Source: Phreatobacter sp. (GTDB lineage Bacteria; Pseudomonadota; Alphaproteobacteria; Rhizobiales; Phreatobacteraceae). Taken from it: DNA of 64,000 nucleotides. The stretch spans positions 1 to 64,000 of the forward strand of contig NZ_JAEULY010000003.1 of the NCBI RefSeq assembly GCF_016793595.1, read 5' to 3'. Both the position numbers and the translations under genes were made by a program. Positions 10,903-20,095 of the stretch are shown piece after piece (position 1 is the first letter of the stretch; each line of letters starts with the position of its first letter). The notes under the pieces are model-generated. The model did no database searches. It had not been told where the DNA came from and saw nothing but the letters and a program-made list of their open reading frames with translations.

Positions 10903-12084
10903 TCAGCTTGCCGCCGAGATGGTGATCCAGTCAGAGGCAGGCTTCAGCGCCTTGTCGGCAGCGCTGTATTGATAGACCCGGCCGTGCGGGAACGAGTTGC
11001 CGGTCATGGTGATCGGCACGCCGAACACGCCGCCGGAATCGAAGTTCCTGATGGCGCGGGCATGCTTCATCATGTTGACCGCGTTCAGCTCCTGGTTGGC
11101 CCCGAGCGTGCGCTTCAGCACCTCGATCGCCAGCATCGCGTTGGTCCAGCCCTGGTAATAGGCGTGGGTGCGCACCTTGCCGACATTCGCCGCCTTGATC
11201 GCCTCGATCTGCGCGCCGGTCGCCGCCGGATCGAAATTGTAGGCCGAGACGCCCATGTAACCGTCGGCGGCAGCGCCGGCGCGGTTCATCAGCACGGTGT
11301 CGGTCGAGTAGAACGTGCCCATGAACTTGGAGGTCATGCCGGCCTGACGGGCCTGCGCCATGAACTCCGGGATCGGCTGCAGCACGTAGCCGTGGAAGAT
11401 CACGAAGTCCGGATTGCGCCGGCGGATCTTGAGCACGTCACCCGACACGTCGACCGAACCCGGCTGCGTGACGATCTTCTCCACCAGGTTCAGTTCGAGG
11501 CGCTTGGCCTCGGCCTCGCCGGCGGCGATCGGGTCACGGCCGAACTCGGTGTCCGAATGGACGAACACGACCGAAGCGCCCTTCTTCTGGCTGGCGATGT
11601 AGCGCAGCAGAACGCGCATCTGGTCGGAATAGTTCGGGCCGGGAATCCACTGGTTGGTGAAGGCCTGCGGATTGTCGATCTCGGAGGCGAAGGACGCGCC
11701 GGCCATGACGGTCGTGCCGCGACGGTTCAGCTCGGGATTGATCGCCTTCTGGAAGCCGGTGGAGTCGCCGAAGAACACCGGCACCTGATGCTGCGAGGTG
11801 ATGCGCGTGAAGATCGCCACCGCATTGTCGACCCGGTAACCGGAATCCTCGTTCACGTAGCGGATGCGGCGGCCGGCGACGCCGCCGCTCTTGTTGACGT
11901 GCTCGAAATAGTCGCGGCCGCCCTCGAAGCCTTCGACGCCCGCGAAGGCGAAAACGCCGGACATCGGATTGGCGGCGCCGATGACAAGTTCGGGGGCCTG
12001 GGCGAAGGCGCGGCCTCCTCCCGTCGAGACGAGGGCTGCGCCGAGGCCGAGTGCGTTGAATGCACGACGGGAAAGTTGGGTCAT
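10903..12084 (-). CDS. Liv-type ABC transporter substrate-binding protein
   Basis: This 393-aa periplasmic receptor of the LivJ/LivK (type I) fold has a twin-arginine-like leader (SRRAFNALGLGAALVSTGG, cleavage near AFA-QAP). The family pattern ELVIGAANPMSGVFAFAG follows, then ASVVFVHSDTEFGRD in the central region. The start at 12084 is set by GGAG six bases upstream; the same frame stays open to 13218, but that part only shadows livM. It lies between livM and livF. The ligand is unknown, and the acyl-CoA synthetase in the operon suggests an organic acid rather than an amino acid. Confidence 0.9.
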   Translation of the reverse strand: MTQLSRRAFNALGLGAALVSTGGGRAFAQAPELVIGAANPMSGVFAFAGVEGFEGGRDYFEHVNKSGGVAGRRIRYVNEDSGYRVDNAVAIFTRITSQHQVPVFFGDSTGFQKAINPELNRRGTTVMAGASFASEIDNPQAFTNQWIPGPNYSDQMRVLLRYIASQKKGASVVFVHSDTEFGRDPIAAGEAEAKRLELNLVEKIVTQPGSVDVSGDVLKIRRRNPDFVIFHGYVLQPIPEFMAQARQAGMTSKFMGTFYSTDTVLMNRAGAAADGYMGVSAYNFDPAATGAQIEAIKAANVGKVRTHAYYQGWTNAMLAIEVLKRTLGANQELNAVNMMKHARAIRNFDSGGVFGVPITMTGNSFPHGRVYQYSAADKALKPASDWITISAAS

Positions 12085-12131
12085 GATGGTCTCCTCGAGT
12101 GTGTGTCCCGCCTTGCCGGCGGTGTCGTGTG

Positions 12132-13175
12132 TCAGGTGCGGAACGGCCAGAGCGCGAAGAACCGGCGCATGCGGCGCCAGACCTCGGCGAGGCCCATGGG
12201 TTCGAAGATCAGGAAGCCGACGATCAAGAGGCCGAAGACGATGTTGCGGACCGGCGCGAGATAGATCGACGCATCCGGGAACCACGGCACCAGCGCCGTC
12301 GCCGACAGTTTCAGCACTTCCGGCACGAGGGTCATGAAGATCGCGCCGAAAATGCCGCCGATGATCGTGCCGGCCCCGCCGACGATGACGGCGGCGAGGA
12401 AGAAGATCGAAGCCAGCGCGGGGAAGCTCTCCGGCGTCACCACGCGGAACAGATAGGCCCAGAGCCCGCCCGCCACGCCCGCATAGAAGGACGAGATGGC
12501 GAAGCTCATCAGCTTGTAGCGCAGAAGCGAGATGCCGATGATCTCGGCGGAGATGTCGCGGTCGCGGATGGCGATGAAGGCGCGTCCGACCCGCGTGCGG
12601 AACAGGTTCTTGGCCGCCAGCACCATGACCACGCAGATCGGCATGACCAGCCAGTAGAGCCGGTCCGGCGTCGCCATCTCGATGCCGAGGATGCGCGCGG
12701 TCGGCACGTTGAGGCCGCGCAGGCCCCCGGTCACCGGCGTCCAGTTCAGGAAGATGAAGCCGAGGATCACCGCGGCCGCCAGCGTCGCAATGGCGAGATA
12801 GAGGCCCTTGATGCGCAGAGACGGCAGGCCGACGAGATAGCCGATGGCGGCGGCGACCGTGCCGGCGAGCGCGAGATTCAGGAGAACCGGCGTGCCGAAA
12901 CGCCCGTCGAAGAAGGCGACCGTGTAGGCGCCGACCGCCATGAAGGCGGCGTGGCCGAGGCTGACCTGGCCGGTATAGCCGGTCAGCACGTTGAGGCCGG
13001 TGGTCGAGATGATGTTGATCATCACCAGCACGGCAAGGAACATCCAGTAGTTCGACGCGCCGAGCGGATAGACGAGCAGGCCGGCGACAAGCAGGCCGAA
13101 CCAGACGCGCTGCGTGTCGGTCTTGAACAGGCCCTCGTCGGCCGCGTAACTCTCTTTCGCGGTGGCGATACGCAT
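12132..13175 (-). CDS. livM: Branched-chain-type ABC transporter permease LivM
   Basis: This integral membrane subunit (347 aa) has about nine or ten hydrophobic segments. It carries the LivM hallmarks GLNVLTGYTGQVSLGHAAFM, which leads into a first cytoplasmic loop, and FIAIRDRDISAEIIGI, the coupling loop that contacts the ATPases. It pairs with LivH to form the translocation path. The gene is preceded by a palindromic repeat that separates it from livH, and 47 bp separate it from the binding-protein gene. Confidence 0.92.
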   Translation of the reverse strand: MRIATAKESYAADEGLFKTDTQRVWFGLLVAGLLVYPLGASNYWMFLAVLVMINIISTTGLNVLTGYTGQVSLGHAAFMAVGAYTVAFFDGRFGTPVLLNLALAGTVAAAIGYLVGLPSLRIKGLYLAIATLAAAVILGFIFLNWTPVTGGLRGLNVPTARILGIEMATPDRLYWLVMPICVVMVLAAKNLFRTRVGRAFIAIRDRDISAEIIGISLLRYKLMSFAISSFYAGVAGGLWAYLFRVVTPESFPALASIFFLAAVIVGGAGTIIGGIFGAIFMTLVPEVLKLSATALVPWFPDASIYLAPVRNIVFGLLIVGFLIFEPMGLAEVWRRMRRFFALWPFRT

Positions 13176-13185
13176 CAGAATGCCC

Positions 13186-13235
13186 TCCGCATGCCTTTGC
13201 CGGAAAACCGGTTCCCACTTTTCCGCGGCATGCTC
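13186..13235 (-). repeat. 50-bp palindromic intergenic repeat, copy 2
   Basis: This is the same element as at 10797-10846, in the opposite orientation. Read on the minus strand it is GAGCATGC, GCGGAAAA, CCGGTTTTCCGG, GCATGCGGA. It fills the livH-livM gap and touches the livH stop codon at 13234-13236. Similar elements are scattered through Hyphomicrobiales genomes. Confidence 0.75.
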
Positions 13236-14118
13236 AGAGCCTCTCGATCTCGTGCGTGCCGAACAGGCCGTAGGGCCTGACCACCAGCACCACCAGCAGG
13301 ATCGAGAAGGTGGCGAGCAGCTTGAACTCGCCGCCGAGGAAGCGCCCGACCATCGCCTCCAGCCAGCCGATGAACAGGCCGGCGATCAGCGCGCCGGCGA
13401 TGGAGTCGAGGCCGCCGACGATCACCACGACGAAAACCGACAGGCCGAACAGGCCCATGGCCGACGAGATGCCGCCGACCGAGCCGACGAGGATGCCGGC
13501 GAGCGCCGCGACCACGGCCGCCAGCATCCACGAGAAGGAGAAGACACCGGGCACGTCGATGCCCACCGAGGATGCCGCCGCGCGATCCGTCGCGGTCGCG
13601 CGCAGCGCGATGCCGCCGCGCCAGAAGGCGAAGACCGTGATCAGCACCGCCATCACGACGGCGGCGATCAGGAAGGAATAGGCGGTCTTCGAGGGAATGA
13701 AGGCGTCCGCGATGATGATCGGTTGCGAGGGCAGGAATTCCGGCAGGCGACGCGGCTCCGCCGACCAGATCAGTTCGACCACACCGATCAGGATCGAGGT
13801 CAGGCCGATCGTTACCATGAAGACCGAAACGGGATTGTCCTTCATCAGCGGCCGGATCATCGTCCGTTCGATGACGCCGCCGATGACCGCCGCGACAACC
13901 AGCGTCAGCGGCACGGAGGCCCAGATCGGCAGGGACAGGCCCGCCGAGAAGCCGTAGAACACGAAGGCGCCGATCATCAGCATCTCGCCGATGGCGAGAT
14001 TGATGACCTTGGTGGCCTTGTAGATGATCACGAAGGCGACGCCGGTCAGCGCCATCAGCGCGCCGGTCCCGAGCCCGGCAAGGCTCGTTTCCACCACATC
14101 GATGAATTCGACGGCCAT
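13234..14118 (-). CDS. livH: Branched-chain-type ABC transporter permease LivH
   Basis: This 294-aa integral membrane permease has about eight hydrophobic segments. Its opening (LAGLGTGALMALTGVAFVII) and the motif NLAIGEMLMIGAF match LivH. The coupling-loop sequence LRATATDRAAASSVGID is present in the middle. The start ATG at 14118 shares one base with the stop codon of livG (TGATG), so translation is probably coupled. The C-terminus ends in VRPYGLFGTHEIERL, a typical LivH ending. Confidence 0.92.
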   Translation of the reverse strand: MAVEFIDVVETSLAGLGTGALMALTGVAFVIIYKATKVINLAIGEMLMIGAFVFYGFSAGLSLPIWASVPLTLVVAAVIGGVIERTMIRPLMKDNPVSVFMVTIGLTSILIGVVELIWSAEPRRLPEFLPSQPIIIADAFIPSKTAYSFLIAAVVMAVLITVFAFWRGGIALRATATDRAAASSVGIDVPGVFSFSWMLAAVVAALAGILVGSVGGISSAMGLFGLSVFVVVIVGGLDSIAGALIAGLFIGWLEAMVGRFLGGEFKLLATFSILLVVLVVRPYGLFGTHEIERL

Positions 14119-14963
14119 CAGGCGACCTCCTCGACAGCCGCCTTGTGCGGATCGCCCGACGATCCGAGATAGGCCTTGATGACATCCGGATTGGCGCGCA
14201 CCTCGGCCGGCGTTCCGGCGGCGATGCGGCGGCCGAAATTCAGCACGCAGACGTGGTCGGAAATGTCCATGACCATGCCCATGTCGTGCTCGACCAGCAG
14301 CACGCTGATGCCCCATTCCTCGCGCACGTCGAGGATGGCGCGGGCCATGTCCTCGGTCTCCTCGCGGTTCATGCCGGCGACGGGCTCGTCGAGCATCAGG
14401 ATGCGCGGACGCATGGCGAGCGCGCGGGCGAGCTCGACCTTCTTCTGCAGGCCGTAGGGCAGGATCGCCACCGGCACGTTGCGGATGTGGTCGAGTTCGA
14501 GAAAATCGATGACGTCACGCTCGATCTCGGCGCGCAGCTCCATCTCCTCGCGCTTGGCGCGGCCCCAGTAGAGGAAGGCGTCGAAGACGTTGGTGTTCAG
14601 GTGTGCGTGGCGGCCGAGCTTGATGTTGTCGAGCACGGTCATGCCGCGGAATAGCGCGATGTTCTGGAAGGTGCGGGCGAGGCCGAGCTTGGCGCGCTCG
14701 CGCGCCGGGACATGGGTGATGTCCTCGCCGTCGAGTTTCACCGTGCCGGTCTTCGGCTTGTAGAAGCCGGAAATGGCATTGAAGGCCGAGGTCTTGCCGG
14801 CGCCGTTGGGTCCGATCAGCGCGGTGATCGAGCCGGCGGCGACATTCAGCGACACACCGTCGAGCGCCTTCACGCCGCCGAACTGCAGCGAGAGGCCATC
14901 CACGTCGAGAGCGGCGGCTGGCGGCCGCACGGGCGCGGCCGAATGCAATGGCGACACCGCCAT
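14118..14963 (-). CDS. livG: Branched-chain-type ABC transporter ATPase LivG
   Basis: This first ATPase of the HAAT importer (281 aa from the ATG at 14963) shows LQFGGVKALDGV, Walker A GPNGAGKT, the LARTFQNIALF Q-loop and Walker B ILMLDEPVAGMNREE. The signature is relaxed (LPYGLQKKVELARAL), as is usual in LivG. AGGGAGG lies very close to the ATG at 14963. An in-frame TTG at 15032 would add 23 residues without homologous character. It is the first gene of the six-gene operon livG-livH-livM-binding protein-livF-acyl-CoA synthetase. Confidence 0.92.
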   Translation of the reverse strand: MAVSPLHSAAPVRPPAAALDVDGLSLQFGGVKALDGVSLNVAAGSITALIGPNGAGKTSAFNAISGFYKPKTGTVKLDGEDITHVPARERAKLGLARTFQNIALFRGMTVLDNIKLGRHAHLNTNVFDAFLYWGRAKREEMELRAEIERDVIDFLELDHIRNVPVAILPYGLQKKVELARALAMRPRILMLDEPVAGMNREETEDMARAILDVREEWGISVLLVEHDMGMVMDISDHVCVLNFGRRIAAGTPAEVRANPDVIKAYLGSSGDPHKAAVEEVA

Positions 14964-15053
14964 ATCCTCCCTGGAAGGCGCCGCGCGGCTTGCCGCCGTC
15001 TTCGTCGCCGATGCGTTCCATGCCGGCCCCAAGCAGGTCCGACCCTCGGCCGC

Positions 15054-15081
15054 AACCTACTCACGGGTATGGTCAGGTCAA
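15054..15081 (-). promoter_or_regulatory. Possible sigma-70 promoter of the liv operon
   Basis: On the minus strand, TTGACC (15076-15081) and TAGGTT (15054-15059) are separated by 16 bp, about 90 bp upstream of the preferred livG start. The -35 box is good and the -10 box is mediocre. Location fits an operon promoter; there is no other support. Confidence 0.4.
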
Positions 15082-15159
15082 TGCGATTTCGCGCCTCGGG
15101 AGCCCGATTCAGCCATTTGGACGATGGCGGATGGTCGCATGGGCGTCCCGGCTCGCGAT

Positions 15160-15412
15160 TCAGCCGTCGAGCTTCGTCAGGCCGGCTTCCGCGAAACCGC
15201 CATCTGCGGCGATGGCGAGGCCGGTGATGCAGGCGGACTGGCCTCCGTCGAGCAGGAAGGCGGCGAGCGCCGCAGCATCCGTCACGTCGACTGCCGCATA
15301 GCTGCCCTTCGCGCCGAACGCGATCTCCGCGGAGGCGGTCCCCGTCGGCGCGGACCGTGGCAAGGCCGATGCCCGAGGCGCCGCCGGCAATGGCGACGAT
15401 CCCGCGCTGCAT
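15160..15412 (-). pseudogene. Remnant of a short-chain dehydrogenase/reductase
   Basis: The first frame, from the ATG at 15412, encodes GIVAIAGGASGIGLATV, the Rossmann NAD(P)-binding start of SDR enzymes. After a frameshift, the next frame encodes IAFGAKGSYAAVDVTDAAAL, then jumps directly to ACITGLAIAADGGFAEAGL, the C-terminal TGQ.i.vDGG-type motif, and stops at 15160. The central NNAG, Ser and YxxxK catalytic parts are missing. About 84 codons remain of a normal 250. This is a frameshift plus an internal deletion, so the gene cannot make an active enzyme. Confidence 0.8.
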
Positions 15413-15600
15413 CCGCCCCTCTCGCAGCGTTCCGCAGTCATCGAACCACCACGCGACCGCTACGTCACTTCCGGGGCTTTCCGGTCAGAGAACCCTTGCC
15501 AGCGCCGCCGTCATCGTCCCATCATCCCGCAACCAACCGGGCCGCCAGATGCCCGGGCTTCACAAGGGTCCGGAAACGTAATCGAGAAGGGAGGCGCCCG

Positions 15601-16656
15601 ATGTCGGAGCGCAGCAACGGGTTTCGCGTGACGCGCCGCACGGCGGTCGCAGGCGTAGGCGCGATGGTCTTCGCGCCGTGGGTGTCCAGGGCGCAGACGC
15701 TCAAGACCGAGTACAAGCTGTCGGTGGTCGGCAACCGGCCGATCGCGCTGTCGGAAGGCGCCTTCCAGTGGGCCGAGATGGTGACCCAGCGCACCAATGG
15801 CCGCATCAACGTCAAGGTCTATCCGGGGTCTCAGCTCGTCGGCGGCGACCAGACGCGCGAACTGGTCGCCATGCGCCAGGGCGTGATCGACTTCACCGTG
15901 TCCTCGACCATCAACATCTCGCCGCAGGTGCGCGAGATGAACCTCTTCTCGCTGCCCTTCCTGATGCCCGATCACAAGGCCTTCGACGCCATCGTCAACG
16001 GCGAGGTCGGCCAGGCGCTGTTCAAGGTCATGGAGAGCCGCGACGTGGTGCCGCTCGCCTGGGGCGAGAACGGCTTCCGCGAACTGTCCAACTCCAAGCG
16101 ACCGATCCGCGCGCCGGCGGACCTGCGCGGCCTGAAGATCCGCTTCGCGGCCGGCGCCATCTTCTCCGACATCTATAACGGCCTCGGCGCCAATCCCGTG
16201 CAGATGTCCTTCGCCGATTTGCAGCCGGCGCTTTCGACCGGCGCGGTGGACGGGCAGGAGAACCCGGTCAACCTGTTCCTCGGCCTGAAGATGGACGCGC
16301 TCGCCCAGAAGCACATGACGATCTGGAACTATTGCGTCGACGCCGGCCTGTTCCACGTCGCCAAGCCCGTCTGGGAGACCTTCTCCGCCGCCGACAAGGA
16401 GATCGTCCGCCAGAGCGCGCTGGACGCGGCGAAGGTCCAGATCGGGGCGACCCGCAAGGGCCTCGGCGTCCTCGACCCCAACGACAAGTCGTCGCTGGAG
16501 GAACTGGCCAAGCGCGGCGTCGCGACGGTGTCGCTGACGGCGGAGGAGAAGCGCGCCTTCGCCCGCGCCACGCGGCCGGTCTTCGACAAATGGGCGGCGC
16601 AGGTCGGTGCTGACCTCGTCAAGAAGGCCGAGGCCGTGGTCGCCGCCAATAGCTGA
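15601..16656 (+). CDS. TRAP transporter substrate-binding protein, DctP family
   Basis: This 351-aa periplasmic receptor has a twin-arginine leader (VTRRTAVAGVGAMVFAPWVSRAQ). Downstream are the DctP features YPGSQLVGGDQTRELVAMRQG, WGENGFRELSNSKRPIRAPADLRGLKIR and QMSFADLQPALSTGAVDGQENP, the last holding the ligand-contact helix. GAAGGGAGG lies 6-7 bases before the ATG at 15601. The same frame is open far upstream but without receptor-like sequence. It is the first gene of a TRAP operon with dctQ and dctM genes. Ligands of the family are usually C4-dicarboxylates or other organic acids. Confidence 0.92.
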   Translation: MSERSNGFRVTRRTAVAGVGAMVFAPWVSRAQTLKTEYKLSVVGNRPIALSEGAFQWAEMVTQRTNGRINVKVYPGSQLVGGDQTRELVAMRQGVIDFTVSSTINISPQVREMNLFSLPFLMPDHKAFDAIVNGEVGQALFKVMESRDVVPLAWGENGFRELSNSKRPIRAPADLRGLKIRFAAGAIFSDIYNGLGANPVQMSFADLQPALSTGAVDGQENPVNLFLGLKMDALAQKHMTIWNYCVDAGLFHVAKPVWETFSAADKEIVRQSALDAAKVQIGATRKGLGVLDPNDKSSLEELAKRGVATVSLTAEEKRAFARATRPVFDKWAAQVGADLVKKAEAVVAANS

Positions 16657-16726
16657 GGCCTTGAAGCCAAAGCCCACAGCCGGGCCCGGCCCGGCTGTGC
16701 TCTCTCCCGCCTGAAAGCACATCGCC

Positions 16727-17236
16727 TTGTCAGCCGAACCCGATCCGACGGCCCAGCAGCCGAATCCGCCGACGCGCGTGCCCCTGAAGATCGAGGAGGT
16801 GCTGATCGCAGCCGCCATGGCCGGCATGGCGCTGATCACCTTCGGCAACGTGGTCGTGCGCTACCTGACCAGCGTCTCCTTCGCCTTCACCGAGGAATAT
16901 TCCGTGGTGCTGATGGTGGTGGTGACCATGCTCGGCACGTCGCTGGCGGTTGCCGCCGGGCGCCACATCCGCATCGGCTATTTCGTCGATCTGCAAAGGC
17001 CGGCGGTGCGCGCCCGCTTCGAGATCGGCGCGATGGCGCTGGTGATCGTCTGTTTCGGCATCCTGTTCGTCTATGGCGCGCGCCTGACCTGGGACGAATA
17101 CCGCTTCGAGGTACTGTCACCGGGTCTTGGCCACCCGCAATGGCTGTATACCGGCATGCTGCCGCTGCTCGCTCTTGCCGTCATCGGCCGGGCTGTCGGC
17201 CGGATCATCCGCTTCGCCAGGGGTGAACAGGCATGA
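16727..17236 (+). CDS. TRAP transporter small permease, DctQ family
   Basis: This 169-aa protein has four hydrophobic segments and matches the DctQ subunit, with TFGNVVVRYLTSVSFAFTEEYSV in the first half and a central AAGRHIRIGYFVD. The start is probably TTG at 16727. The first ATG downstream would cut into the first membrane segment. The ribosome-binding site is weak, in contrast to the good one for the binding protein. Its stop overlaps the start of the large permease by ATGA. Confidence 0.9.
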   Translation: MSAEPDPTAQQPNPPTRVPLKIEEVLIAAAMAGMALITFGNVVVRYLTSVSFAFTEEYSVVLMVVVTMLGTSLAVAAGRHIRIGYFVDLQRPAVRARFEIGAMALVIVCFGILFVYGARLTWDEYRFEVLSPGLGHPQWLYTGMLPLLALAVIGRAVGRIIRFARGEQA

Positions 17237-18519
17237 CCGGCTTCATCCTCTTCGGTGCCTTCGTCGTCATGCTGCTCGGCGCCGTGCCGATCGGCGTCGC
17301 CCTCGGCCTCGCCGGCACGCTTGCCATCTGGCTCGCCGGGCAGAGCATCATGGCCGTGCCGACCAACGTCTATGCCGGCATCGCCAAATATCCGCTGATC
17401 GCCATCCCGATGTTCGTTCTTGTCGGCTCGGTCTTCGACCGCACCGGCGTGGCGCTGCGGCTGGTGCGTTTCGCCACCGCTCTCGTCGGCGCGGGGCGCG
17501 GCGCGCTCGCGACGGTGTCGGTGCTGGTCGCCATGGTCATCGGCGGCATTTCGGGCTCGGGTCCCGCGACGTCGGCGGCGGTCGGACAGGTCGTCACGCG
17601 CTCGATGATCCGCGACGGCTATCCGCGCGCCTTCATCGCCTCGACGGTCGGCGCGGCGGCGGCCACCGACATTCTCATCCCGCCCTCCATCGCCTTCATC
17701 ATCTACGCCGTGATGGTACCGGGCGTCTCGGTGCCCGCGATCTTCGCGGCCGGCATGTTCCCGGGCATCCTCGCCGGCATCGCCATCATCGTGCCGATCC
17801 TGATCATCTCCTGGATCAAGAATTTCGGCGGCCAGATGCGCGAGACGGAGGACCGCCTCACCGTCTGGGGCACGTTCAAGGAGGCGATCTGGGGCCTGAT
17901 GGCGCCCATCGTCATCCTCGGCGGCATGCGCATCGGCGCCTTCACGCCGACGGAGGCTGCCGTCATGGCCGTCTTCTACGGCCTGTTCATCGGCTTCTTC
18001 GTCTATCGGACGCTGACGTTCCGCGACGTCTACGAGATGCTGGTCGAGGCGGGCGAGCTCTCCGCCGTCATCCTCATCGTCGTGGCGCTCGCCTCGGTCT
18101 TCGCCTGGTCGACCTCGACGCTCGGCGTCATCGAGCCCGTGGCGAAATGGATCGTCGGTCTCGGCCTCGGCGAATACGGCACCATCGCGCTGCTGATGAT
18201 CGCGCTGATCATCATCGGCATGTTCCTCGACGGCGTCTCGACCTTCCTGATCCTGCTGCCCGTCCTCATCCCCATCGCCAATTCCTTCGGCTGGGATCTC
18301 GTCTGGTTCGGCGTGATCCTGACCATGAAGATCGCCATCGGCCAGTTCACCCCGCCGCTGGCGGTCAATCTCATGGTGTCCTGCCGGATCGCGCAGGTGC
18401 CGATGGAGGCGACCATACCGTGGGTGGTGTGGATGATCCTCGCCATGTTCGTGGCGCTGGCCATGGTTGTCGCCGTTCCGGACATCGCGCTCTGGCTGCC
18501 GCGCGTGCTGGGCTACTGA
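17233..18519 (+). CDS. TRAP transporter large permease, DctM family
   Basis: This 428-aa ion-coupled transport subunit has about twelve membrane segments. Family landmarks include LAIWLAGQSIMAVPTNVY, AMVIGGISGSGPATSAAVG and DILIPPSIAFIIYAVM. A symmetric second half contains GQFTPPLAVNLMVSCRIA. With DctP and DctQ it forms a sodium-driven importer of an organic acid. Translation is coupled to dctQ through the ATGA overlap. Confidence 0.93.
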   Translation: MTGFILFGAFVVMLLGAVPIGVALGLAGTLAIWLAGQSIMAVPTNVYAGIAKYPLIAIPMFVLVGSVFDRTGVALRLVRFATALVGAGRGALATVSVLVAMVIGGISGSGPATSAAVGQVVTRSMIRDGYPRAFIASTVGAAAATDILIPPSIAFIIYAVMVPGVSVPAIFAAGMFPGILAGIAIIVPILIISWIKNFGGQMRETEDRLTVWGTFKEAIWGLMAPIVILGGMRIGAFTPTEAAVMAVFYGLFIGFFVYRTLTFRDVYEMLVEAGELSAVILIVVALASVFAWSTSTLGVIEPVAKWIVGLGLGEYGTIALLMIALIIIGMFLDGVSTFLILLPVLIPIANSFGWDLVWFGVILTMKIAIGQFTPPLAVNLMVSCRIAQVPMEATIPWVVWMILAMFVALAMVVAVPDIALWLPRVLGY

Positions 18520-18677
18520 CCGGCTCTGCATTTCGGCCGAGGCGGTCCTGCCGAACCTGACGGCCGGTTCATCTTGATGCACCGCGCAAAATCCACCATT
18601 GTCCGCCGGTCAGTTCACCGGATGCACGAGGCATTCCAACCGAGGCCGCCGATGTGGCCCGTGGGAGGCGATTTCAG

Positions 18678-19385
18678 ATGAGTTCAAAGGTTTATTCCTC
18701 CGCAAGGGAGGCCCTGGCCGGCCAGATCAAGGACGGCATGACGCTGATGGCCGGCGGGTTCGGCCTCTGTGGCATTCCCGACGTGCTGATCGAGGCGGTG
18801 CGCGATTCCGGCGCGAAGAACCTCACCTTCATTTCCAACAATGCAGGCGTCGACGGCGCCGGCCTCGGCATCCTGCTGGAGACCAAGCAGATCAGGAAGA
18901 TGATCTCGTCCTATGTCGGCGAGAACAAGCTGTTCGCCCAGCAGTTCCTGTCCGGTGAGCTGGAGCTCGAATTCAACCCGCAGGGCACGCTGGCCGAGCG
19001 CATCCGCGCTGGCGGCGCCGGCATTCCCGCCTTCTTCACCAAGACCGGCGTCGGCACGATCATCGCCGACGGCAAGGAGGTCCGCGAGTTCGACGGCGAG
19101 AAATACGTGATGGAGCGCGGCCTGTTCGCCGACATCTCGCTCGTCCACGCCTGGAAGGCCGACAAGGAAGGCAATCTCGTCTTCCGCAAGACCGCCCGCA
19201 ACTTCAACCCGATGATGGCCACCGCCTCGCGCATGACCATCGTGCAGGTCGAGCACCTCGTCGACGTCGGCGAGATCGATGGCGACGCCATCCACACGCC
19301 CGGCGTCTACGTGAAGCGCATCGTCCACGTGCCGAATGCGGTCAAGCGCATCGAGCAGCGCACCACCCGCCCGAAAGCGGCCTGA
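18678..19385 (+). CDS. scoA: 3-oxoacid CoA-transferase subunit A
   Basis: This 235-aa alpha subunit of a class I CoA transferase carries the signature region [18 protein letters not shown] and the segment [19 protein letters not shown], plus [17 protein letters not shown]. The start at 18678 follows GGGAGG by nine bases; the GTG/ATG options further up are less likely. It is followed after 14 bp by subunit B. Together they move CoA between succinyl-CoA (or acetyl-CoA) and a 3-oxoacid. The closest functional label, SCOT-type, is an inference from overall resemblance. Confidence 0.9.
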   Translation: MSSKVYSSAREALAGQIKDGMTLMAGGFGLCGIPDVLIEAVRDSGAKNLTFISNNAGVDGAGLGILLETKQIRKMISSYVGENKLFAQQFLSGELELEFNPQGTLAERIRAGGAGIPAFFTKTGVGTIIADGKEVREFDGEKYVMERGLFADISLVHAWKADKEGNLVFRKTARNFNPMMATASRMTIVQVEHLVDVGEIDGDAIHTPGVYVKRIVHVPNAVKRIEQRTTRPKAA

Positions 19386-19399
19386 GAGGAGACGAGACC

Positions 19400-20065
19400 A
19401 TGGCATGGACCCGTGACCAGATGGCCGCCCGCGCCGCCAAGGAATTGCGCGACGGCTTTTACGTGAACCTTGGCATCGGCATCCCGACGCTGGTTTCCAA
19501 CCACATCCCCGCCGGCATGAGCGTCCAGCTCCAGTCGGAGAACGGCATGCTCGGCATGGGCCCCTTCCCCTTCGAGGGCGAGGAGGACCCGGACCTGATC
19601 AATGCCGGCAAGCAGACCATCACCGAGCTGCCGACGACGAGCTATTTCTCCTCGTCGGATTCGTTCGCGATGATCCGCGGCGGCCATATCGACCTGTCGA
19701 TCCTCGGCGCCATGCAGGTGGCCGAGAACGGCGACCTCGCCAACTGGATGATCCCCGGCAAGATGGTGAAGGGCATGGGCGGCGCCATGGACCTCGTCGC
19801 CGGCGTCAAGAAGGTCGTCGTGGTGATGGAGCACGTCGCCAAGGACGGCCCGAAGCTGCTCAAGGCCTGCAACCTGCCGCTGACCGGCGCCAATGTCGTC
19901 GATCTCGTGATCACCGACCTCGGCGTCTTCTCGATCGACAAGAAGGGCGGCTCCGGCATGACCCTGGTCGAGACCGCCGACGGCGTCACCGTCGACGAGA
20001 TCCGCGCCAATACGGAGGCGAACTTCACCGTCGCCCGCAACCTGCTAGCCGCCGCCGGGGCCTGA
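19400..20065 (+). CDS. scoB: 3-oxoacid CoA-transferase subunit B
   Basis: This 221-aa beta subunit carries the catalytic glutamate in the motif [10 protein letters not shown] (Glu47). That residue forms the covalent CoA thioester intermediate. [16 protein letters not shown] precedes it, and the [14 protein letters not shown] and [14 protein letters not shown] segments follow. AGAGGAGA precedes the start. The gene ends 30 bp before a strong intrinsic terminator. It is cotranscribed with subunit A and perhaps with the TRAP genes, although 158 bp separate the two groups. Confidence 0.93.
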   Translation: MAWTRDQMAARAAKELRDGFYVNLGIGIPTLVSNHIPAGMSVQLQSENGMLGMGPFPFEGEEDPDLINAGKQTITELPTTSYFSSSDSFAMIRGGHIDLSILGAMQVAENGDLANWMIPGKMVKGMGGAMDLVAGVKKVVVVMEHVAKDGPKLLKACNLPLTGANVVDLVITDLGVFSIDKKGGSGMTLVETADGVTVDEIRANTEANFTVARNLLAAAGA

Positions 20066-20095
20066 TCCCGGCGCGCCGTTCCAGCGGCCCGATCA

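Noticed and set aside
12085..13218. Open frame extending the binding-protein gene upstream by 378 codons
   Set aside because: It shadows livM and lacks any homologous character. The Shine-Dalgarno sequence and leader peptide place the start at 12084.
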